Source of the DNA: Aeromicrobium sp.
GTDB taxonomy: Bacteria; Actinomycetota; Actinomycetes; Propionibacteriales; Nocardioidaceae
DNA length: 57,823 nucleotides
Reading direction: 5' to 3'
Assembly (NCBI GenBank): GCA_025964895.1
Contig: JAOPXY010000103.1
Location: forward strand, 1 to 57,823
Positions within the stretch are counted from its first letter, which is position 1. Every line of letters starts with the position of its first letter. Shown here one piece after another: positions 1 through 8,549 of this stretch. The notes beneath the pieces are model-generated. The model had not been told where the DNA came from. It was given only the letters and a program-made list of their open reading frames with translations, and searched no databases. The position numbers and the translations under genes were made by a program.

Positions 1-1
1 G

Positions 2-559
2 ATCGGCTTCGGCCCGCTGATGGCGATCAACACCGAGCGGATCGACGCCGCACGAGGGTACGACGAGCACTGGCACGCCGACGTCGAGATCGTGACCTGG
101 GTCCTGGAGGGGGTCCTGCTGCACGAGGACTCGACGGGGGAGCCGGGCCGGATCCACCCCGGCACGGCGCAACGGCTCAGCGCCGGCACGGGAGTGCGGC
201 ACTCCGAGCGCAACGCCTCGGCGGAGGAGCCGCTCGTGTTCGTCCAGATGATGCTGGCGTCCGAGCACGACGGCGAGCCCGAGTACGACCAGGTGGACGT
301 CGACCCCGTCCCCGGCGTCCTGACGCCCACGGTCCCGGTCCACGCGCCCGCCGCACTGTTCGCCGTACGCCTCGACCCCGGGCAGAGCGTGACCGTCCCG
401 GCGGCGCCCCGCAGCCTCGTGATCGTCACGGCGGGCACGATGACGTGCGGCGACACCGATCTGGCAGCTGGCGACGAGGCGCGGTTCACGACCGCCGGTG
501 AGTACGATCTGAGTGCGTCCAGCGCCGCCACCGCGCTGATCTGGCAACTGCAGAGGTGA
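2..559 (+). CDS. Pirin family protein (5' end outside window)
   Basis: This is the 3' part of a pirin-type bicupin gene; the reading frame is open from base 2, so the true start lies before the window. The visible protein begins IGFGPL and carries the pirin N-terminal cupin features: [10 protein letters not shown] (metal-ligand His region), [13 protein letters not shown], and [12 protein letters not shown]. The second cupin half is shorter and weakly conserved. Bacterial pirins are non-haem iron cupins; some act as quercetinases or redox-sensitive regulators, but no substrate can be assigned here. The next gene, aroQ, starts 4 bases after the stop, so the two are probably co-transcribed. Family assignment is firm; the precise activity is unknown. 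Confidence 0.85.
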   Translation: MGFGPLMAINTERIDAARGYDEHWHADVEIVTWVLEGVLLHEDSTGEPGRIHPGTAQRLSAGTGVRHSERNASAEEPLVFVQMMLASEHDGEPEYDQVDVDPVPGVLTPTVPVHAPAALFAVRLDPGQSVTVPAAPRSLVIVTAGTMTCGDTDLAAGDEARFTTAGEYDLSASSAATALIWQLQR

Positions 560-563
560 CCGC

Positions 564-989
564 ATGACCGTCCTCGTCCTCAACGGCCCCAACCTGGGCC
601 GCCTCGGCGTGCGCGAGCCGGACGTCTACGGCACCGCGACGTACGCCGATCTCGTGGCTCGGTGCGAGCAGGTCGCGGGGGAGCGGGGTGTCGACGTCGA
701 GGTGCGCCAGACCGACAGCGAGGCCGAGATGATCGGCTGGTTGCACGGCGCCGCCGACGACGGATCCGATGTCGTCATCAACGCGGCTGCCTGGACCCAT
801 ACGTCGGTCGCGATCCGTGACGCCGCCAGCCAGGTCACCGGGACGCTGGTCGAGGTGCACCTCAGCAACGTCCACGCCCGCGAGGCGTTCCGCCACACGT
901 CCTACCTGAGCGACGTCGCGACCGCGGTCGTCGTCGGCATGGGCATCGAGGGGTACGCGGCCGCGATCCGCTTCGTTGCACGGGCCTGA
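564..989 (+). CDS. aroQ: Type II 3-dehydroquinate dehydratase
   Basis: Converts 3-dehydroquinate to 3-dehydroshikimate in the shikimate pathway (cytosol, dodecamer in the family). At 141 residues it has the usual length. Visible motifs are NGPNLGRLG at residues 7-15, the REPDVYG loop with the catalytic Arg17 and Tyr22, THTSVAIRD around residue 78 and [18 protein letters not shown] from residue 97 with the catalytic His99. The usual QSNxEG segment reads RQTDSE, a modest divergence. The ATG follows the pirin stop by 4 bases. No other aro gene is in the window, so it may be an isolated or secondary copy; a role in quinate catabolism instead of biosynthesis cannot be excluded. Confidence 0.93.
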   Translation: MTVLVLNGPNLGRLGVREPDVYGTATYADLVARCEQVAGERGVDVEVRQTDSEAEMIGWLHGAADDGSDVVINAAAWTHTSVAIRDAASQVTGTLVEVHLSNVHAREAFRHTSYLSDVATAVVVGMGIEGYAAAIRFVARA

Positions 990-1084
990 CGGTCGACGGG
1001 GTTGCCGACAGGCCTGAGCGGGCCGGTTGAGCCCTGCCGTCGCAGGACGTTCGATGGTGGTCATGAGCGAAGGAGCCGCCTACC

Positions 1085-1654
1085 ATGACTGCCATGACCG
1101 CCGCTGCGACCTCGCAGCCCCTGGGGCTGCCACGCCGGCCGTTGACCCGTGCCGATCTGGACGCGATGGCCGATGACGGGCACCGCTACGAGCTCATCGA
1201 CGGGGTCCTCGTCGTGAGCCCGGCACCGCGCATCCGTCACCAGGACGTGGCGGCCGCGCTCTTTCTCGTGCTGCGAGCGGCGTATCCGCCGGATCTGAAG
1301 GTCCTGTTCGGTCCGGTCGACGTCGTGCTGTCGGACGACACCGTGATGCAGCCCGATCTGCTGGTCGCGCCGGTCGACGACTTCAGCGAGCGCGACCTGC
1401 CGACCGCGCCGCTGCTGGCCGTCGAGGTGCTGTCGCCGAGCACGCGGGCATTCGACCTGCTGCTGAAGAAGGATCGGCTGCAGCGAGCCGGGTGCCGGCA
1501 CTACTGGGTCGTCGATCCCGATGCTCCGGCGATCTCGGCGTGGACGCTGGTGGACGGTGCCTACGTCCAGGCCGGCACCGCGACTGGCGACCAGGCGTTG
1601 CTGCTGACCGAGCCGTTCGCGATCGAGGTCGTCCCGGAGACGCTGGTGGCGTGA
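1085..1654 (+). CDS. Uma2 family (DUF820) endonuclease-like protein
   Basis: A 189-residue protein of the Uma2/DUF820 family, which adopts the PD-(D/E)XK nuclease fold. Family hallmarks seen are the HRYELIDGVLVVSPAP segment (residues ~36-51), a QPDLLV strand with the metal-binding Asp, LAVEVLSPST with the catalytic Glu, then a Lys-containing K-K-D-R-L-Q-R helix and YWVVDPD. The ATG at 1085 is preceded by a good GAAGGAG ribosome site. These proteins are abundant in cyanobacteria and scattered in actinobacteria, often in many copies, and their cellular target is not known. It stands alone between aroQ and the fatty acid pair. Confidence 0.88.
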   Translation: MTAMTAAATSQPLGLPRRPLTRADLDAMADDGHRYELIDGVLVVSPAPRIRHQDVAAALFLVLRAAYPPDLKVLFGPVDVVLSDDTVMQPDLLVAPVDDFSERDLPTAPLLAVEVLSPSTRAFDLLLKKDRLQRAGCRHYWVVDPDAPAISAWTLVDGAYVQAGTATGDQALLLTEPFAIEVVPETLVA

Positions 1655-1716
1655 TGGTTGCCACACGCAACCGCCCCGGAAACCCTGCTGTCACCCGGTG
1701 GTCCTAGTCTGGGGGT

Positions 1717-3087
1717 GTGAAAGGTTGGCATGCCCACGCCGAGGCGCAGAGGCGTCTGCTGGAGTCCTACCGGACGATCCCGGCAGGTGCCCGCGTACGC
1801 CTCGCCAAGAAGACGTCGAACCTCTTCCGCCCTCGCGCCGATCACACGGTCCCCGGGCTCGACGTCAGCGGGCTCGACGGCGTCATCGCGATCGACCTGG
1901 TCGCCGGCACGGCCGACGTGCAGGGCATCTGCACCTACGAGCAGCTCGTCGCCGAGACCCTGCCGCACGGGCTCATCCCGTACGTCGTGCCGCAGCTGCG
2001 CACCATCACGCTCGGTGGGGCCGTGACGGGCCTCGGCATCGAGTCGACGTCGTTCCGCAACGGGCTGCCGCACGAGTCGGTGCTCGAGATGGACATCCTG
2101 ACCGGGTCCGGCGAGATCGTCACGGCGACGCCCGACGGCGAGCACGCCGATCTGTTCGAGGCCTTCCCGAACTCCTACGGCAGCCTGGGGTACGCGACCC
2201 GGCTCAGGATCAGGCTCGAGCAGGTGCCGCCGTTCGTGCGGCTGCGGCACGTCCGCATGGCCGACGCGGCTGCGGCGGTCCGGGCCATCGAGTCGATCAC
2301 CCTCAGCGGCGAGTGGCATGGCGAGCGGGTCGACGGCCTCGACGGCACGGCGTTCACCCCCGACGAGATCTACCTGACGCTCGCGACGTTCACCGACTCG
2401 TTGTCGTCCACGCGGCAGACGGTCAGCGACTACACGGGCCAGCAGGTCTACTACCGCTCGATCCAGCAGCGCGAGACCGATGCGCTGACGATGAACGACT
2501 ACATCTGGCGCTGGGACACCGACTGGTTCTGGTGCTCGGGCGCATTCGGCGCCCAGACGCCGTGGATCCGTCGGCTGTGGCCGGCGCGGTACCGCCGTAG
2601 CGACGTCTTCCACAAGATCGTCGGGCTCGACGAGAAGCTCGGCATCGTCAAGACGCTCGACCGGATCAAGAAGATCCCCGGCCGCGAGCGCGTCATCCAG
2701 GACATCGAGGTGCCGTTGGCGAAGGTGCCGGAGTTCCTCGAGTGGTTCGACGCCGAGGTCGGCATGCGCCCCGTCTGGCTGTGCCCGCTGCGCACGACCC
2801 GCCGCTGGCCGGCCTATCCGCTCGAGCCGGGCGAGATCTACGTCAACGCGGGCTTCTGGGGCACCGTCGAGGTCCCGGCCGACTCGCCCCCCGGCCTCGT
2901 GAACCGGCGGGTCGAGGACGCCGTGCACGCGATGGGCGGCCACAAGTCGCTCTACTCCGAGGCGTTCTACGACCAGGAGACGTTCGACCAGATGTATGGC
3001 GGTGAGGTGCTGGCCGCCGTTCGCCGGAGGTATGACCCGGAGAGCAGACTCAGCACCCTGTACGAGAAAGCGGTGAGGAATTCATGA
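1717..3087 (+). CDS. FAD-binding oxidoreductase, TmsA/BfaA-like (10-methyl fatty acid synthesis)
   Basis: A 456-residue FAD-linked oxidoreductase of the DHCR24-like/GlcD fold. The FAD domain includes ADVQGICTYEQLVAETLPHG (residues ~69-88), the TLGGAVTGLGIES loop around residue 105 and an NSYGSLGYATRLRIRLE segment. The gene overlaps the next one by ATGA, and that gene is a cyclopropane-synthase-like methyltransferase. This arrangement matches the tmsA-tmsB (bfaA-bfaB) pair of mycobacteria and relatives, where the methyltransferase makes a 10-methylene acyl chain and the FAD enzyme reduces it to the 10-methyl chain (tuberculostearate type). Start chosen: GTG 1717; a TAGTCT -10-like box at 1705-1710 ends six bases earlier, suggesting a leaderless message. 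Function rests on homology and context. Confidence 0.82.
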   Translation: MKGWHAHAEAQRRLLESYRTIPAGARVRLAKKTSNLFRPRADHTVPGLDVSGLDGVIAIDLVAGTADVQGICTYEQLVAETLPHGLIPYVVPQLRTITLGGAVTGLGIESTSFRNGLPHESVLEMDILTGSGEIVTATPDGEHADLFEAFPNSYGSLGYATRLRIRLEQVPPFVRLRHVRMADAAAAVRAIESITLSGEWHGERVDGLDGTAFTPDEIYLTLATFTDSLSSTRQTVSDYTGQQVYYRSIQQRETDALTMNDYIWRWDTDWFWCSGAFGAQTPWIRRLWPARYRRSDVFHKIVGLDEKLGIVKTLDRIKKIPGRERVIQDIEVPLAKVPEFLEWFDAEVGMRPVWLCPLRTTRRWPAYPLEPGEIYVNAGFWGTVEVPADSPPGLVNRRVEDAVHAMGGHKSLYSEAFYDQETFDQMYGGEVLAAVRRRYDPESRLSTLYEKAVRNS

Positions 3088-4373
3088 CCACAGATGTGGG
3101 CGTTCGCCTGTCGATCGCCGATGCCCTGGGCCGACTCATGAAGGACGGCCTGCCGTTCCGGTTCGAGGCCTTCGACGGCAGCTCGGCCGGGCCCGTCGAG
3201 GCCCCCTTTACGCTCCGCCTGCTCAACGAGCGGGGCCTGTCCTATCTCATGACGGCACCCGGCGACCTGGGCTTCGCCCGCGCCTACGTGGCCGGCGACC
3301 TCGAGCTCGACGGCGTCCACCCGGGCGATCCCTACGACGCCATGGTGCTCATCATGAGCCAGCTGCGGTTCAAGGTGCCCTCGGCCGCCGAGATGGTCCA
3401 GATCGTCCGCAGCCTGGGCTTCGGCAACCTCAAGCCTCCGCCGCCCCCAGCCGAGGAGCACCTGCCCAAGTGGCGCCGGGCCCTCGAGGGGTTGCGCCAT
3501 AACAAGAAGCGCGACGCCGAGGCGATCCACCACCACTACGACGTCTCCAACCGCTTCTACGAGCTCGTGCTGGGCGACTCCATGACGTACACGTGCGCGG
3601 TGTACCCGTCGGCCGACGCGACGCTGGAGGAGGCACAGTACGAGAAGTACGACCTCATCGCCCGCAAGCTCGACCTGCAGCCCGGCCAGCGGCTGCTCGA
3701 CATCGGCTGCGGCTGGGGCGGCATGGTGCGCCACGCCGCGAAGCACTACGGGGTCAAGGCGCTCGGCGTGACATTGTCGCGCGAGCAGGCCGCATGGGCT
3801 CAGGAGGAGATCAAGCGCCAGGGCCTCGACCACCTCGCGGAGGTGCGGTTCCTGGACTACCGCGACGTGTCGGAGACCGATTTCGACGCGATCAGCTCGA
3901 TCGGACTGACCGAGCACATCGGCGTCAAGCAGTACGGCGACTACTTCGCCTTCCTGCACAGCAAGCTGCGGGTCGGCGGACGCCTGCTGAACCACTGCAT
4001 CACACGTCCCAACAACAAGACCACGACGACCGGTGCGTTCATCGACCGCTACGTCTTCCCCGACGGCGAGCTGACCGGCGTCGGGCGCATCACGGTGGCC
4101 GCGCAGGACGTCGGCCTCGAGGTGCGGCACGTCGAGAACCTCCGCGAGCACTACGCCATGACCCTCAAGGGCTGGTGCGACAACCTCGTCGAGCACTGGG
4201 ACGAGGCGCTGGCCGAGGTCACGCTGGGCCGCGCGAAGGTGTGGGGCATCTACATGGCCGGCTCGCGCCTCGCCTTCGAGCGCAATGAGATCGAGCTGCA
4301 CCACGTCCTCGCGGTCAAGCCCGACGAGCACGGCAACGCGAGCTGGCCCCTGCGCCCCACCTGGGGCAGCTGA
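3084..4373 (+). CDS. SAM-dependent methyltransferase, cyclopropane-fatty-acid synthase family (TmsB/BfaB-like)
   Basis: A 429-residue class I methyltransferase of the CFA-synthase group, which acts on unsaturated acyl chains in membrane phospholipids. The N-terminal ~130 residues form the lipid-binding segment. The methyltransferase domain begins around residue 145 with HHYDVSNRFYELVLGDSMTYTCA, followed by the SAM-binding LDIGCGWGGMVRHAA (~residue 205) and SIGLTEHIG (~residue 273), all canonical for the family. It is translationally coupled to the preceding FAD enzyme. The pair therefore most likely makes 10-methyl-branched fatty acids, not cyclopropanes. A plain cyclopropane or other branched product remains possible without lipid analysis. 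Downstream, 273 bases separate it from the glycosyltransferase gene. Confidence 0.87.
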   Translation: MTTDVGVRLSIADALGRLMKDGLPFRFEAFDGSSAGPVEAPFTLRLLNERGLSYLMTAPGDLGFARAYVAGDLELDGVHPGDPYDAMVLIMSQLRFKVPSAAEMVQIVRSLGFGNLKPPPPPAEEHLPKWRRALEGLRHNKKRDAEAIHHHYDVSNRFYELVLGDSMTYTCAVYPSADATLEEAQYEKYDLIARKLDLQPGQRLLDIGCGWGGMVRHAAKHYGVKALGVTLSREQAAWAQEEIKRQGLDHLAEVRFLDYRDVSETDFDAISSIGLTEHIGVKQYGDYFAFLHSKLRVGGRLLNHCITRPNNKTTTTGAFIDRYVFPDGELTGVGRITVAAQDVGLEVRHVENLREHYAMTLKGWCDNLVEHWDEALAEVTLGRAKVWGIYMAGSRLAFERNEIELHHVLAVKPDEHGNASWPLRPTWGS

Positions 4374-4528
4374 GCCCGCCGTCCGGACCCGGGGCGCGGT
4401 TTCCCAGGATAACCCCGGGTTCTGCCGCTGGACGGCGGCGCTGGACGACGGCGCTCAACGGGGTTGGCACCGTTCTCCGGCACCTAGCCCCTGTTGCGAC
4501 CGGGGTGGGGTGCCGGTTTCCGGGCATG

Positions 4529-4600
4529 TCCCAGGAAGCTTCCGGGGTTCTCCTGGGAATCCCCCCACGCTCGGGACGCGCGAGCCGCCGCGACTAGGAT
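4529..4600 (+). promoter_or_regulatory. Leader region of glycosyltransferase gene: hairpin plus -10-like box
   Basis: The 273-bp gap 4374-4646 holds an inverted repeat TCCCAGGA (4529-4536)/TCCTGGGA (4551-4558) and, further on, TAGGAT at 4595-4600, a common actinobacterial -10 sequence, 46 bases before the GTG of the next gene. The left part of the hairpin resembles an earlier stretch at about 4401-4422 (TCCCAGGA then CCGGG and GTTCT), so a partial direct repeat is present. No coding potential is seen in this gap. The promoter call is tentative because no clear -35 box is visible. Confidence 0.35.
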
Positions 4601-4646
4601 TTCGGCGACCGCCCACACTGACGGACGAGCCTGACCGGGAGCCTGC

Positions 4647-7115
4647 GTGACCGACGACATCGACGTGCTGCGCGAGCAGGCCACCTACATCGACGTCGAC
4701 CCGTACGCGGTGGCGTCGCACGCCCTGCGGTTCGGGTTTCCCGGTGCGCCTGACCTCCTGGCCCTGATGGCGACGCAGAACCGGGAGGCGTTCGCCGACG
4801 TCCTGGAGGCGTGCGACCGCTTCCTGGCCTCGGGCGCTCCTCGCGCGTCCGCCGAGCTGGCCGCGGCGTACGAGCCGCGTGCGATCGGCGCGCTGGCGCA
4901 GGCCCTGATCGGCAAGCACTACCGCGGCGATGGGGACGGCGGCTACGAGCTCTCGGCCCGTCTGCACCGCTTCGCGCACGCGCTGGGCCCCGTCGACGAC
5001 CAGCCGACCGGCTTCCCGCGCCTGCTGGTCCAGACCAACGAGGCCGCCGGCGAACGGGCGTACGTCGACGCGCTGCTGGCCGCCGAGCCCGAGCTCGCCG
5101 ACGACCACCTGCGCTGGATCATCCGCACCGACCGGCTCGGTCCGCCGGCGACGGGCGCAGCCTTCGACGCGGCCGCGTGGAGCGCGTCGTTCACCGAGAT
5201 CTTCGCGCCGGAGGGCGTGGCGCCCGTCCGCCTCGACGACACGGACCGTCCGCCGTTCGACTGCCTCGAGGTCGCCAGTGCCCCCCGGCCCGTCGACGGC
5301 GAGCCCCTGGTCAGCGTCGTGATGTCGGTTTATGCGCCCGATGCGAGCTTCGAGACCGCGGTGCGCTCGGTGCTGGCCCAGACGTGGACGAACCTGGAGC
5401 TGCTCGTGGTCGACGACTGCTCGCCTGCGCGGTTCACGGCCACGATCGACGCGGTCGCCGACTGGGATGCCCGAATCAGGGTGCTGCGCATGCCGCGCAA
5501 CGGCGGCACGTACCCGATCCGCAACCACGCGATGGCGCAGGCGTGCGGCGAGCTCGTCACGTTCCACGACTCCGACGACTGGGCCCACCCCGAGCGCCTG
5601 GCCCGTCAGGTCACGGCGCTGGCCGCCCGGCCCGACGCGATCGCATCGCTCAGCTCGTGGGTCCGCATGTCGCCGGAGCTGGTCCTGAACCGGGTCGGCT
5701 ACGCCGCGACGCGGGTCAACGCGTCGTCGATGATGTTCCGGCGCGAGGCCGTCATGGCGCGGTTGGGCGGCTTCGACCCCGTCCGCAAGGACGCAGACTC
5801 CGAGTTCCGCGAGCGCCTCGAGTCGACGTACGGCGAGGAGGCGATCGTGATCCTGCCGGACGTCCTCGCGGTGGCCCAGCTGACGTCCGACTCCCTGTCG
5901 CGCGACGACTTTTCCTTCGGCTGGCGCGCGGCGACCCGCGACTTCTACGGGTACTCGTACGACTTCTGGCACGACCGGATCGAGGCCGGCACGGCATCGC
6001 CGGTGCTCGACCCGGCCGGTCCGCGCATCTTCCCGGCTCCCGCCAGCTTCCTGGAGCGCGATCCGGCGACGGTGCGGTGCGACATCGCGTACGTCGCCGA
6101 CTGGCGCATCGGCATCAACCGCTACGACGGGGCGCCGCGGCGCGTACGGGCCCTGCTCGACGCCGGCTTGTCCGTGTACGCGGGACAGTCGCTGAACCTG
6201 CGGCACGCCTACCGGATGCGGCGCGCCTCCCACGACGAGCTGCGGCAGCTGCGCGCCGACGGGGGGCTCGGCTGGCTCGTGTGGAGCGAGCCGGTGCACG
6301 CCGCCGTCACGATGATCGACTCGCCCGAGCTGCTGATGTTCCCGCGCAGCGCGGACGGCGTGCGGGTCACGACCGACCGGCTCGTCGTCGCCGCTGGCAG
6401 CTCACCGCGCAGCCACGACAAGGGCTTCGCGCTGTACGACGTGCCGACGGTCGAGCGGCACGGCCGCGACCTGTTCGGCGTCGACGTCGAGTGGCTCCCG
6501 GCGCACGACGAGGTGGCGTCCGACCTGCGGGCCGCCGGTGCCATGGGTACGATCCTGCCGTCGCGCGGCATCGGGGTCGTCGACGTCGCCGCGGATCGTC
6601 CGGCCGCGCCGCATCGTCCGCCCGTCGTCGGCACGGCGCGGGTCGAGAAGCTCGGCAAGAACCGCCTGCCCGGCGCCAAGCTGCTGCAGTGCCTCCCGCC
6701 CGACGCGGGCTGGGACATCCGGCTGCTCGACGACGACGAGGTTGTCGCGAAGCTGTTCAAGAAGAATCCTATGCCGGCGAGCTGGTCGGTCGTCTCCGGC
6801 GTCCCGCTGGAGGAGTTCCTGGCCGGCCTCGACGTGTACGTCGGGTACGCGCCCGACGCCTGGGGCGCCGGCGCGACCTGGCCCATGCTGTCGGCGCTGG
6901 CGGCCGGAGCCGTGCTGGTCGTCGACCCTCGCCACCGCCCCGTGTTCGGCGATGCCGCGTTGTACGCCGAGCCCGAGCACGTCCGCGCGGTCGTCGACGC
7001 GCTGGTCGCCGACCCGGCCGCGTTCGGAGCGCAGCGGGCCAGGGGCGAGGCCTACGCGCGAGACGTGCTCTCGACGGAGGCGTTCGCCGAGTTCGTCGCC
7101 GGCCTGCGCCGCTAG
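4647..7115 (+). CDS. Large family-2 glycosyltransferase with C-terminal GT4-like domain
   Basis: An 822-residue cytosolic or membrane-associated glycosyltransferase. A helical N-terminal domain (1-~215) is followed by a GT2/GT-A domain starting at VSVVMSVYAPD (~residue 222), with VVDDCSP and the metal-binding DSDDW (~residue 309). The C-terminal third has a GT-B-like nucleotide-sugar region ending in LSALAAGAVLVVDPRHRPVFG, so it appears bifunctional. GTG start at 4647; no better ATG nearby. A second protein of the same architecture lies on the other strand at 13969-16464. The neighbours (UDP-sugar dehydrogenase, acyltransferase, TagF-like enzyme) indicate assembly of a secreted or wall-linked glycopolymer. 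Sugar specificity cannot be read from the sequence. Confidence 0.85.
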   Translation: MTDDIDVLREQATYIDVDPYAVASHALRFGFPGAPDLLALMATQNREAFADVLEACDRFLASGAPRASAELAAAYEPRAIGALAQALIGKHYRGDGDGGYELSARLHRFAHALGPVDDQPTGFPRLLVQTNEAAGERAYVDALLAAEPELADDHLRWIIRTDRLGPPATGAAFDAAAWSASFTEIFAPEGVAPVRLDDTDRPPFDCLEVASAPRPVDGEPLVSVVMSVYAPDASFETAVRSVLAQTWTNLELLVVDDCSPARFTATIDAVADWDARIRVLRMPRNGGTYPIRNHAMAQACGELVTFHDSDDWAHPERLARQVTALAARPDAIASLSSWVRMSPELVLNRVGYAATRVNASSMMFRREAVMARLGGFDPVRKDADSEFRERLESTYGEEAIVILPDVLAVAQLTSDSLSRDDFSFGWRAATRDFYGYSYDFWHDRIEAGTASPVLDPAGPRIFPAPASFLERDPATVRCDIAYVADWRIGINRYDGAPRRVRALLDAGLSVYAGQSLNLRHAYRMRRASHDELRQLRADGGLGWLVWSEPVHAAVTMIDSPELLMFPRSADGVRVTTDRLVVAAGSSPRSHDKGFALYDVPTVERHGRDLFGVDVEWLPAHDEVASDLRAAGAMGTILPSRGIGVVDVAADRPAAPHRPPVVGTARVEKLGKNRLPGAKLLQCLPPDAGWDIRLLDDDEVVAKLFKKNPMPASWSVVSGVPLEEFLAGLDVYVGYAPDAWGAGATWPMLSALAAGAVLVVDPRHRPVFGDAALYAEPEHVRAVVDALVADPAAFGAQRARGEAYARDVLSTEAFAEFVAGLRR

Positions 7116-8383
7116 AGGCGCTCGACGCCGGGGGAGTCCGTGGCGCCCTTGGTGTCGAACAGCTTCTTGGCGGTCGAGGCCAGGTGGGGCAGGTCGTAGG
7201 CGCGGTGGTTCTGCAGCAGCACCGACACGTCGGCCGAGCGCAGGGCCTCGTCGAGGTCGTCGGCGCGTGGCACCGTGGCACCGCCCGGCGTCCACGTCTC
7301 GACATGCGGATCGTGGAACACCAGATGAGCGCCCTTCGCCAGCAGCAGTGCCGCGAGCGGTGTCGCGGGCGACTCGCGCTGGTCGGCGATGTTGGGCTTG
7401 TACGTGACGCCGAGCAGCAGGATCGTCGAGCCACGCAGCGCCTTGCCCTCGTCGTTCAGCAGGTCGGCGATGCGCTCGACGACGTACGCCGGCATCTGCA
7501 GGTTGATCGACTGCGCCAGCTCGACGAACTGGAACGGCCGGCCGAGCGTCGACCGCACCTTGAACGACAGGTAGTTCGGGTCGATCGGGATGCAGTGGCC
7601 GCCGACCCCGGGCCCGGGGTAGAACGCCTGGAAGCCGAACGGCTTGGTTGCCGCGTTGCGGATGACCTCCCACAGGTCGATGTCCATCTCGTGGCAGAAC
7701 TGCGCCATCTCGTTGACCAGCGCGATGTTGATGTGCCGATACGTGTTCTCCAGCAGCTTGGTCATCTCCGCCTCGCGGGTGCCCGTCGACGGGACGACGG
7801 TGTCGATGAAGCGTCCGTAGAACGCCGCCGCGACGTCGGTGCACGCAGGCGTGTGGCCGCCGACGACCTTGGGCGTGTTCGCGATGCCGTAGACCGCGTT
7901 GCCCGGGTCGACCCGCTCGGGGCTGAAGGCGAGGTGGAAGTCCGCACCCGCGACCAGACCGCCCTCAAGACCGTGCCGTTCGAGAATGGGCCGGACTACC
8001 TCGTCGGTCGTGCCCGGGTACGTCGTCGACTCGAGCACGACGAGGTGGCCGGGGCGCAGCTGTCGGGCGATCGTGGTCGTCGCGGAGATGACCGGACCGA
8101 GATCCGGTTCGCCGTCGAGCGACAGGGGGGTCGGGACGCAGATCACGATGGCGTCGGCGCCGGCCAGCACCGACTCGTCGGTCGACGCCGTGAACCCCAG
8201 CTCGAGCATCTCGGCGACGTCGGCGTCCGACAGGTCGTCGATGTGGCTGCGCCCGCTGGTCAACGTCTCGACCATCGCGGCGTCGACGTCGAAGCCCACG
8301 ACGGTCAGGCCCGAGCGGGCAGCCTGCTGGGCGAGAGGGAGGCCGACGTAGCCGAGGCCGATGATCGCCATGTCGATGGACAA
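7112..8383 (-). CDS. Nucleotide-sugar 6-dehydrogenase, UDP-GlcNAc type (WbpA/TviB-like)
   Basis: Oxidises the C6 hydroxyl of a UDP-sugar to a uronic acid with two NAD+, supplying an acidic building block for the surface polymer. The 423-residue protein has the NAD-binding IIGLGYVGLPLA (7-18), the VICVPTPL segment, ESTTYPGTT, the central LLENTYRHINIALVNE helix, and the catalytic Cys264 in GPGVGGHCIPIDPNYLS. The HCIPIDP form of the active site is typical of the UDP-N-acetylhexosamine branch, not of UDP-glucose dehydrogenases. Its stop codon overlaps that of the convergent glycosyltransferase within the single palindrome CTAG (7112-7115). A TAGGAT box at 8426-8431 (minus strand) lies about 43 bases before the ATG. 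Confidence 0.9.
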   Translation of the reverse strand: MSIDMAIIGLGYVGLPLAQQAARSGLTVVGFDVDAAMVETLTSGRSHIDDLSDADVAEMLELGFTASTDESVLAGADAIVICVPTPLSLDGEPDLGPVISATTTIARQLRPGHLVVLESTTYPGTTDEVVRPILERHGLEGGLVAGADFHLAFSPERVDPGNAVYGIANTPKVVGGHTPACTDVAAAFYGRFIDTVVPSTGTREAEMTKLLENTYRHINIALVNEMAQFCHEMDIDLWEVIRNAATKPFGFQAFYPGPGVGGHCIPIDPNYLSFKVRSTLGRPFQFVELAQSINLQMPAYVVERIADLLNDEGKALRGSTILLLGVTYKPNIADQRESPATPLAALLLAKGAHLVFHDPHVETWTPGGATVPRADDLDEALRSADVSVLLQNHRAYDLPHLASTAKKLFDTKGATDSPGVERL

Positions 8384-8549
8384 CGCGGGGTCCTGTTCTG
8401 AGGGGAGCGTGCCGGGGTCGTGCCGATCCTAGCGAGCGGCGCCGTCTCGGAGCCCTTCGCCCGATCGGATAACCTGTGCGAGGCCCACGGCCCACCAGTC
8501 CGCACGCGCTCCAGCCCGCACCCCTCCAGCCCAGATGGGACCGCCGCGC

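Noticed and set aside
1561-2943. Long open frames opposite many genes, such as the one antisense to the tmsA-like gene
   Set aside because: In such GC-rich DNA antisense frames stay open by codon bias; these have Arg/Pro/Asp-heavy sequences, no ribosome sites and no family motifs.
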